This document shows, one piece after another, positions 56,597-64,000 of a stretch of 64,000 nt of DNA (position 1 is its first letter; every line of letters starts with the position of its first letter). Below the pieces are notes generated by a model, which saw nothing but the letters and a program-made list of their open reading frames with translations, made no database searches and had not been told where the DNA came from. The position numbers and the translations under genes are program-made. Origin of the DNA: Ochotona curzoniae. Lineage: Eukaryota; Chordata; Mammalia; Lagomorpha; Ochotonidae. The stretch is from assembly GCF_017591425.1 (NCBI RefSeq), contig NW_024466599.1:29984001-30048000 (forward strand). Reading direction: 5' to 3'.

Positions 56597-56906
56597 TTGA
56601 GGCCAACACCATAGTACAGCAGGTTAAGTCATCACCTGTAATGCCAAAATTCCATATAGGCACTAACCTGAATCCTGATTATTCTACTTCTGATTGAATC
56701 CCTGCTAATGCATCTGGGAAAAGAAGAGAAAACGGCTTAAGTGCTTGGGCTCTTGCCATGCACATGGGAGATTCAAATAGAGTTCCAAGTTCCTAGCTTT
56801 GGCCAGGCCAAGTCTTAGCTGTTGTGGTCATTTGAGGAGTGAACCAGTAGATCGAAGATCTATGTTTTTCAATTCTATAACTCTGTATTTCAAATAAATA
56901 AATGAA
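56597..56906 (+). mobile_element. C-type SINE
   Basis: GGCCAACACCATAGTACAGCAGGTTAAGTC head, TTAAGTGCTTGGGCTCTTGCC, AAATAAATAAATGAA tail. Confidence 0.8.
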
Positions 56907-56917
56907 TACATCCTCTT

Positions 56918-57187
56918 TATAGGTATTTGTTTGAAAGTGTGACAGAGAGGGTGAGACACAATAGCCTGGGGACTGGGCCAAGTCAAAGTCAGGAACCTGG
57001 AACTCCACGTGGGTCTCCCACATGGGTGGCAGGGATCCAAGTAATTAAGTCATCCTTTACTGCCTTCCCAGGCACAACAGTAGGAACCTGGATTAGAAAT
57101 AGAACAGATGAAACTCAAACTGACACTTTGATATGGAATGTGGATGTCCTAAGTCATGGCTTAACCTTGCTATGCCACAATGCTGGT
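56918..57187 (-). mobile_element. C-type SINE
   Basis: GTGGGTCTCCCACATGGGTGGCAGGG and head complement TGCTATGCCACAATGCTGGTC. Confidence 0.8.
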
Positions 57188-57279
57188 CACTAAGTTTTAC
57201 ATTTTGATGCCACATTGTTTTCTACTATTTTGTTATATGTATGTTTGTATGTGTGTGTGTTTTCTAATGAAGAGGTTAT

Positions 57280-57417
57280 TTTTAAAAATTTGTATTCTAT
57301 TTAACAGAGAGAGATACCATCCATGTATTCATTCCCCAAATTGCTACAATAGCCGCCAGTTGGGGCCAAACCAAAGGAAGTGGGAATTCAATTCAGATTT
57401 TACCAATGGGTGCAGGA
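57280..57417 (-). mobile_element. Old C-type SINE, 3' part, split by retroposon copy B
   Basis: TTTTTAAAAATTTGTATTC tail, TTCATTCCCCAAATTGCTACAATAGCC, ending in AATGGGTGCAGGA. It resumes at 58249. Confidence 0.7.
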
Positions 57418-58248
57418 TGTGGCATGTTGGGCTGGGTTTGACTGCAATACCTGTTGGTTTGGATGGATGTGGGGCTAGAGATGGAAGTGACCAGGCAATT
57501 ATAATCACCAGTGTGTGTGTAGGATGATACAGGTCATGGACTGAACTGGACCCTGTACTAGCTGGTACATGTTAAGAGTCAGGTCTGGGGGTTACCCCAG
57601 GTGACGTTTCTTGGGTGACTCCCCAACTGGACCACTGGACTCAAAACTTCAGCCACAGGAAAAAATCATAGAATTTGTTGTCCAACATTGGAATGTGTGT
57701 ATTGGGACTGGGCCTCCTTGATTGCTGATGCCTATGCAGTGGATGGCATGCCCAGGTGCACAAGGAGGGCATGACAGCTCATTAGAGAACTGTAGAGGAT
57801 GGCAAGTACCATATTAAAACGGGTTGGACAACACTCCTGGCCAAGCTTTGGCAACAAGTGTCTGAGTGAATGGATGCACCGGGTGGACTCTGTCAACCAA
57901 TGGACCTTGGAACAATTTTCTCAACCTTGGAGCAGTGAAAATGAACAGTGACTTGGAACCATCAAAACCACTCAGGCAATACCCTTGGGACATTCTTGTC
58001 CACATTAGGAGTTCTATGATTAAATCAAGTGGATATCTCCCATCCCCGAGTATGATGTAATTTGGCAGCTGGGAGAAGCCCTCTCTTCCCCGCCCTGTCC
58101 CCATACAGGAGAAAAAGGAAGAAAATAAAATTTGGAAGCCCACCCACCTTCACTATACTTTGACCTTCCCTACCCTATTCAGTGGTCCTAATGGACCTGA
58201 ATTATTGTCAACTATGTAAACAATATCAAAAATAAAATTAAATTTTAA
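57418..58248 (+). mobile_element. Unrecognised A-tailed retroposon, copy B
   Basis: 831 bp, non-coding, with an A-rich end (ATCAAAAATAAAATTAAATTTT). It is flanked by AATGGGTGCAGGA (57405-57417) and AATGGGTGCAAGA (58249-58261). Since these interrupt a SINE at one point, the target-site duplication is secure. It is collinear with 34375-35397 over TCAGGTCTGGGGG, ACTGGACCACTGGACTCA, GGGACTGGGCCTCCT, CAGGTGCACAAGGAGGG, GAACTGTAGAGGA, TGGACTCTGTCAACCAATGG, ACCATCAAAACCACTCAGGCA. Confidence 0.85.
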
Positions 58249-58355
58249 AATGGGTGCAAGAACCCAATTACTTGAGCTGTCACTGCGGCCTTCCATAGTC
58301 TGCATTGTAGGAAGCTGGAGACAGGAGCCAGAGCCAGGACTTGAACTCCAAAAAC
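58249..58355 (-). mobile_element. Old C-type SINE, 5' part
   Basis: TGGGTGCAAGAACCCAATTACTTGAGCTGTC and GGACTTGAACTCC continue the SINE opened at 57280. Confidence 0.68.
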
Positions 58356-58357
58356 GG

Positions 58358-58463
58358 GGCAGGCATTGGCCTAGCAGTGAAGACACTGGTGTTCTGAGTG
58401 ATATAGCAATCTAATCCTCCACATGCAATGCCAGCATCCCATATGGGCACGGATCTAGAATAG
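58358..58463 (+). mobile_element. C-type SINE 5' fragment(s)
   Basis: GGGCAGGCATTGGCCTAGCAGTGAAGACAC is one head; ATCTAATCCTCCACATGCAATGCCAGCATCCCATATGGGCAC seems to be a second head fused to it. Confidence 0.45.
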
Positions 58464-58467
58464 ATAA

Positions 58468-58804
58468 ATCTTTTTTTAAAAAAAATTATTTATTTTTATT
58501 ACAAAGTCAGATATACAGAGAGGAGGAGAGACAGAGAGGAAGATCTTCTGTCCAATAATTCACTTCCCACGTGACCACAACGGCCAGTGCTGCACTGATC
58601 TGAAGCCAGGAGCCAGGAACCTCCTCCAGGTCTCCCATGCGGGTGCAGGATCCCAAGGCATTGGGCCATCTTCAACTGCTTTCCCAGGCCACAAGCAGGG
58701 AAGTGGATAGGAAGTGGAGCCACCAGGATTAGAACTGGTGCCCACAAGGGATACTGGCGTGTTTAAGGCAAGGACTTTAGCCGCTAGGCCACTTGTGCCA
58801 AGCC
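58468..58804 (-). mobile_element. Young C-type SINE
   Basis: Full-length reverse copy. ATAAATCTTTTTT before it and AATAAATCTTAAA after it show insertion in an A-rich tail. Confidence 0.94.
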
Positions 58805-58847
58805 CAATAAATCTTAAAAAAAAAAAAAAAAAATCACTGTATTAGTT

Positions 58848-59252
58848 AATTTTGTGTATCAACTTGACTGGGCTAAGGGATGATCAGGGAGTTGGTAAAC
58901 ACTGTTTCTCAGAGTGCTTATAAAAGAGAACAGCATCTCAATCAGTATCCTGAATAAAGAAGATTATCCTTACCAAGGCAAATGGGCATCCTACAATCTG
59001 TTGGAGATCCAACTAGAAGACAGACTCAGAAGAAGGGTGCGTGTGCTCTAACAGCTGGGATGTGGCTTTCTTCCACCCATAGGTATGCAGGCCTTCAGAC
59101 TCGGTGTGACTTACACCACTGACTTTCCTTGGTCTCTTGCTTGCAGACAGCAGGTCATGAGCCTTCTTGACTTCCATAATCACTTAAGTCAACTTCTATG
59201 TATTTTCATCTTCTTTTGGCTGTGCTTCTCTGGAAAATCTCAACCAGTAGGA
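58848..59252 (+). mobile_element. ERVL-type LTR (MLT2-like), solo
   Basis: Ordered matches to the MLT2-type LTR as I recall it: GTTAATTTTGTGTATCAACTTGACTGGGCTAAGGGATG, CAATCAGTATCCTGAATAAAGAAGAT, GGGCATCCTACAATCTGTTGG, GGCCTTCAGACTCGGTGTGACTTACACC, CTTGCAGACAGCAGGTCATGAG, CTTCTCTGGAAAA. There are no internal viral genes. Confidence 0.82.
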
Positions 59253-59305
59253 AGGCTCTTCACAAAGTGCATGGGAGAAGAAAATGGAATGAAAATATAA
59301 GGTTA

Positions 59306-59562
59306 CTTTAGTGTAAAATTTTTTTAATTGTTTGACAGACACAGAGATCAACAAAGAGTAGGAGAAAGAGACAGAGAATTCTTATGTATTGGTTCACTCC
59401 CCAAATGTGCCCAATAGCCAGGGCTGGGCTAAGGCTGAAGCTGGAAGCCAGGTATTCAAGTCAGGTCTCTCATATGATTGGCAGGAAACCAATTCCTTGA
59501 GCTATCATCAATGGAGCTGCAGCCAGAACCTGGATTTTTGGATTCAAATGCAGATATTGCAG
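59306..59562 (-). mobile_element. Old C-type SINE
   Basis: GTATTGGTTCACTCCCCAAATG, GCCAGGTATTCAAGTCAGGTCTCTC in reverse; the head is decayed. Confidence 0.65.
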
Positions 59563-59649
59563 TATGGAACGAAAGCAACCACTAAAATCCATGGCAAAGG
59601 AAAGGTCAAGAATATTATCCAAAATTTTTTGCCAAAGTAAACTTACTTT

Positions 59650-59972
59650 TCCTTTATTTATTTGTAACGGAGAGAGAGAGAGAATGAATGAATGAATGAG
59701 AGAGAGCAGAGATAAAGATTTCCCATCTGCTGGTTGACTCCTCCGAATGCCTGCAGTGGCAATGACATGGGCTGGAAGAGGCCATAGCCAGGAGGAGCCA
59801 GGAAGTCCACACAGATCTTCCATGTGGGTGTCAGTGACCCAAGTCCCTGAGTCATCACCTTCTGCCTGCCAGAGTATGCCACAGCAAGAAGCTGAACTCA
59901 TGAGCTGACCAGGCCTGAAAGCCAGGCCCTGCAGGAATGGGAGCGCCCCAAGCCACATCAACCTCTGTCAAA
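59650..59972 (-). mobile_element. C-type SINE
   Basis: CCTTTATTTATTTGTAACGGAGAGAG with an (AATG)4 run at about 59684-59699, TCTTCCATGTGGGTGTCAGTGACCCAAG. Confidence 0.75.
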
Positions 59973-59989
59973 TGCTCAGCCTAACTAAT

Positions 59990-61130
59990 CCTGTAATTCC
60001 ATTTTACCACAGACTTTCGATATATCCTTGTACAAATAGTTTACTTTTAATAATTATTGTTTTGTCCTTCATGTTCATATCTTTATCTAGAATTTTCTTT
60101 CTGTGTGTGGTCTAAGAATTTGCTTGTATCTTTTTCTAAAAAAAAAAAAATTTCTTAACTACCATTTATGGAACATCTCCTTGTCCTGCAGCTATTGTGC
60201 TGCAAGATCTTATCATTTTACAGACTCTTCATTTTATTCCACTGATGTTTCTTTATTCTGTGCTGATATCCACCAGTTTAATTACTCCAGACTTCTAATA
60301 CCTTGATTTATTCTTCTTGCTTCAGAACTGGACTGCGAGTGCCACAGTCACTGTTTCCCACAGGAAGCTAAGAAGTCAAAAGCCTGTAACAGAGTCTCCT
60401 GGGAATTTTTGCTAGGGTCTCATTAAATCTGGGCAGAACTGATGAAATTACTGAGTCCTGGCTCCCATAAAGATGGTTTATTCAGTTTTTACATGGCTGT
60501 AAGTGTATTTTTATAGTTTTTAGATAGTAGTTTGCATTTTATTTCTAAATACTTATTTGTCTTTGTTAATGTGAATGTTCTCTTTATTTCTTACCAATTT
60601 CCCTGTTATTGTGTATGCCCTAATTGGCTATTTCTCATATAAAGAAATGTTTTTGGCTTCATCATGCTGAGCTTGCATCCAGCTGCCTTGTAAACATCCT
60701 TACCTGTTCAACTAATCTCTCCAGCTCCTGAGTTCTGTCTGCTATTGTGTATATGACTGGGACCACTAACACATTGGCCACATGTTAGTAATCATCCCAA
60801 AAGCATGGAGATTTCCAGGGTTTCACCATTGAGAATGTCTGCTGTGTGCTCCTGGGAGATGTCATTTATCAAGTTAAGAAGAGTCTGATTCCAAGTTTGC
60901 CAAGAAATCTGGTCATGGATTAGTTCTGAGTCTTGTTGAATGCCTTTTCTGCATCTATTGAAATCATATGGTGTTTTCCTTCAATCTGTTAATGCAGTCA
61001 CTTAATTAGATTAATATACTTTCTAATGTTATTCTGGGATAAACCCTGGGTAGTCATGATTTCTTTAATACATCACTGAATTTAACGGGCTAATGATTTA
61101 ATTAGAAATTTTGCATTTTTGCTCTTTTTC
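59990..61130 (-). mobile_element. Old L1, ORF2 reverse-transcriptase region
   Basis: The plus strand reads TTCATTTTATTCCACTGATGT and TTGAATGCCTTTTCTGCATCTATTGAAATCATATGG ... GATAAACCCTGGGTAGTCATGATTTC, the reverse complement of L1 ORF2. The frame is destroyed. Confidence 0.8.
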
Positions 61131-61147
61131 TTTTAAGATCTTATTTG

Positions 61148-61435
61148 AGGGGCCACCACTTGCAGTGATGGCATCCCATATGGATACCAGTTGGAGTCCT
61201 GGCTGCTCCGTTTCAGATCCAGCTTCCTGGTATTGTGCCTGGGATAGCAGCAGACGATGACTCAAGAGCATAGGTCTCTGCACCCACATGGTTGACTGGG
61301 AAGAAGCTCCTGGCTCCTGGCTTCGACCTGGAACAGCACCAACAGGTATAGCCATTTGGGGAGTAAATCAATGCGCAGAACATCTCACTCTGTCTCTCCC
61401 TCTTTAACTGTGCTTTTCAAATACATAAAACAGGT
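61148..61435 (+). mobile_element. C-type SINE inside the L1 stack
   Basis: GAGGGGCCACCACTTGCAGTGATGGC, CTGCACCCACATGGTTGACTGGG, TTCAAATACATAAAA. Confidence 0.83.
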
Positions 61436-61439
61436 ATTC

Positions 61440-62021
61440 CAAAAATTTTGCTTTTTTATTGAAATTCATTTGTCTTCTGTTTTAATTTTTTAATTTTGAA
61501 TTTTATGGTACAATTCCATAGGGTCTGGGATTTCCCTCCCCCCAATTCCCACCTCCTGACTGATTTTCCTCATATTATTACAATAGTGTAGTGCTTCATA
61601 AGCAGTCTTAAGTCCATTAGTCTATTATTTAAGCCCTGACATCGCTGGTACAAACTCAGACAGTCCAGCATCCCATTGTCTAGATATGTCCAAAGGTTTC
61701 ATCGGCAGTCCATGTTTGATCTGGAAGTAAGGATGCATATTGCATTGTATCTTCACATCTGGATATGGTAGCCTCTGTAATGCCATCACTACACATTCCC
61801 TTAAATGAGAAGCCACAAAGCAAAGACAACAACAAGTATGAAGTAAAAACAAAAAAATTTACAGCACCATGGAGTCAAAAAACACACCACTGAGTAACAA
61901 ACACATGGGTGAAGGAAAAAAAAAGCCTCTTGGGTAAAATGATACCACCACGTAATTCATGAGCCAGCAATATATTCGACAAGAGAAAAAAAACTATTTG
62001 GAAGAAATGGAAATGAAAACA
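61440..62021 (-). mobile_element. L1 3' UTR (lagomorph type), distal part
   Basis: In reverse, GGAGGTGGGAATTGGGGGGAGGGAAATCCCAGACCC and an A-rich end near 61440. It continues past the nested SINE into ORF2. Confidence 0.75.
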
Positions 62022-62350
62022 TGGGCCTGGATCAATGGCCTAGCAGCTAAAGTCCTCCCTTGAACGCACTGGCATCCCATGTGGGTACCAGTTCTAATCC
62101 TGGCAACCCCACTTCCCACCCAGCTTCCTGCTTGTGGCCTGGGAAAGCAGTCAAGGACAGTCCAAAGCCTTGGGAACCTGCACCCGCATGGGAGACCTGG
62201 AGGAGGTTCTTGGCTCCTGGCTTCAGATCAGTGCAGCACTGGCCGTTGCGGTCTTGTGGGGAGTGAATTATTGGACAGAAGATCTTCTCCATCTCTCCTC
62301 CTCTCTGTATATCTGACTTTGTAATAAAAATAAAATCTTAAAAAAAAAAA
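62022..62350 (+). mobile_element. Young C-type SINE nested in the L1 3' UTR
   Basis: AAATGAAAACA at 62011-62021 and 62360-62370 is a perfect 11-bp target-site duplication. Confidence 0.96.
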
Positions 62351-63055
62351 AGGAAAGGAAAATGAAAACAAAAACACCAAAACACACGGGATGCAGGAGA
62401 AACAGTATGAAAAGGGTTATTGATCTTACAATTTGCATGAAGGTTGGCTTGTATCAGAGAGAACATAAGGTATTGGTCTTTTTGGGATTGACTCATTTCA
62501 CTGAGCATAATGGTCTCTAGCTGGGACCATCTCATTTCAAATGGTATAATTTCATTCTTTTTAATGGCTGAGTAGTACTCCATGGAGTCTATGTAACACA
62601 GTTTCTTTAACCACTCCTTTTGGATGGGCAGCTGGGTTGTTTCCATGTCTTTGCTGTTGTGGATTGTGCTGCTATAAATACAGGATTACAGATCCCCTTC
62701 TCAAATGCAGTTTTCATTTCCTTTGGATATATTCCTTGGAGCAGGATAGCTGGGTCATATGGCAGGTTTATTTGCAATTCTCTAAGCACTCTCCATTATG
62801 ATTTACACAGTGGTTGTACTAGCATACACTCGCACCAGCAGTGAAGGAGGTGTCTTTCTCCCCACATCCTCGCCAGCAGGTGTTGTTAATAGAGTTCTGA
62901 ATGTAGGCCAACATCACTGGAGTTAGGTGGTACCTCAAAGTGGTTTTCACTTGTATTTCCCTGACAACTAGGGAGCCTGAGCATCTTTTCATATGTCTGT
63001 TAGCCATTTGAATCTGTTATTTTGAAAAAAGTGTCTGTTCATTTCCTTTGCCCTT
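62351..63055 (-). mobile_element. L1 ORF2 C-terminal region, 5'-truncated pseudogene
   Basis: Reverse-strand translation gives the familiar L1 ORF2 end in pieces: [19 protein letters not shown] (63007 downward), ELQINLPYDPAILLQGIYPK (62789 region) and SMEYYSAIKKNEIIPFEMRW (62646 region). Frame changes separate the pieces, so there is no working enzyme. The element is cut off near 63055. Confidence 0.93.
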
Positions 63056-63119
63056 CTGTTTCATCTTTTTTCCATCCCTCTACATTCACTGGGTTCAGTT
63101 TTTTGCTCCATCTTGGCCT

Positions 63120-63600
63120 TCAGTTGAACAGTAAACAGTTTTTGACTTTTCTTGTTTCCTAATATATGCACTTCTCTATCAGAATTTCATATATGATACT
63201 GGTTATTTTTATAAGGTGGAGTTGCCATTCAGCTCCAAATATTTGGTGATTTCTATCAGTTTCACTTCTGAATACTCCTAATTTAGAAATGAATCTATGG
63301 ATTCTAGACATAGGGTGATTTCTGGTCTTTCATTGTATTGTGTCTTCCTAATTTTACGGCACTGAGATAAATGCTTTGTAATGCCACTTCTTTACTATTT
63401 GTGAGCAACTTTTAAAACCATCTCTGTATGCTTCACAAAAATTCACATTCCCTATTTCTTGAGTGCATACTCACAAATTTATTCAACCAAATTTATCAGT
63501 TCTCTTGTTCAAATTATTGATATTATTTTATCTGTTTGATCTTTTTTGATTTTAAAATGCTTTTTGAAGATTGTGAATAGTTAAGGCATTCATGTAGTTC
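63120..63600 (-). mobile_element. Old L1, ORF2 middle region
   Basis: TTTCCTAATATATGCACTTCTCTATCAG and CCAAATATTTGGTGATTTC ... CATTGTATTGTGTC match the reverse complement of L1 ORF2 upstream of the RT region. It is probably the 5' portion of the element seen at 59990-61130. Confidence 0.6.
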
Positions 63601-63621
63601 CCATTTGGGGCAGAAGGGAGG

Positions 63622-63892
63622 TGCGGGTATTTAGCTCAGATACTAAGATGCTGCTTAGGATTCCGGCTACTTCTATCAACTGGATTCAAGTCCCCATTCC
63701 ACTTCCAATTCCAGCTTCCTGGCAGTGCATACCCAGAGGCAGCAGATAATGGCTCAAGAACTTGGTTCCTGCCATCCAAACAAGACACCCAGGTGGAGTT
63801 CTTTGCTCCAGCATGGTTCACCCTAGTAATTGGAAGCACTTGGGGAACAAATTCTGTTTCCATCTTTCAAAAATTAAAAACAATAAAATATG
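63622..63892 (+). mobile_element. Old C-type SINE
   Basis: GGGTATTTAGCTCAGATACTAAGATGCTGC head, GAGGCAGCAGATAATGGCTC, ACTTGGGGAACAAATTC. Confidence 0.72.
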
Positions 63893-64000
63893 CATTGTTC
63901 ATTTTTTTTTTTTTTAGGAATTACACAATGAGAATACTCTCCCTATACCCCCTTACTCAGAGCAGCTGACACCCAGGAAATCGCTTGCATTTAGTCTGCT

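Noticed and set aside
62022..62350. tRNA gene
   Set aside because: The A-box and B-box-like motifs belong to the head of a C-type SINE; no cloverleaf acceptor stem is present. The same holds for the other SINE heads.
55000..64000. KCNG3 exon, expected on the other side of COX7A2L in human
   Set aside because: No potassium-channel pore motif (TVGYGD type) or related translation occurs in any frame.

Overview
The window is nuclear DNA from a mammal, almost certainly a lagomorph and most likely a pika (Ochotona). This rests on about 70 copies of tRNA-derived C-type SINEs. The youngest copies carry the head ATGGCCTAGCGGCTAAAGTC and a 'GATCCCATATGGGCGCCGGTTCTAAT' module. I associate that head with pika rather than rabbit, but this is from memory and not from a search. 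The rest of the repeat content (L1, MIR, L2, MaLR and ERVL LTRs, a Tigger-like DNA transposon) is standard for placental mammals.

One protein-coding gene can be proven: COX7A2L (also COX7RP or SCAF1), on the minus strand. Its three coding exons are 16371-16442, 11248-11379 and 10020-10160. They join in phase 0 with GT-AG introns into an intact 114-residue protein, the mitochondrial inner-membrane factor that links respiratory complex III to complex IV. A CpG-rich promoter region lies at about 15.88-16.87 kb, with GC boxes and an NRF-1-like site upstream of exon 1. The 3' UTR probably runs to an AATAAA at 9310-9315.

Layout. 1-3.5 kb: unique sequence with a cluster of TAATTA-type motifs. 3.5-9.3 kb: SINEs and one L1 broken by three SINEs, in the 3' flank of COX7A2L. 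9.3-16.9 kb: COX7A2L. 16.9-64 kb: no coding sequence recognised. This last part is a dense SINE field with a few unique islands (for example 22.8-23.7, 28.1-29.7, 36.1-37.5, 40.7-43.7 and 47.05-48.3 kb), MLT1-like and MLT2-like LTRs, a Tigger-like element, and a stack of L1s at 60-63.6 kb. In human the neighbours of COX7A2L are EML4 and KCNG3; no exon of either was recognised here.

The most unusual item is a pair of diverged copies (34375-35397 and 57418-58248) of an A-tailed retroposon of 0.8-1.0 kb that I do not recognise. Both copies are flanked by target-site duplications. Other items worth a second look are two young SINEs bracketed by three copies of the same target site (52589-53305), a roughly 720-bp insert with a degenerate tandem repeat splitting an old SINE (21950-22665), and several nested insertions that give a relative age order for the repeats.
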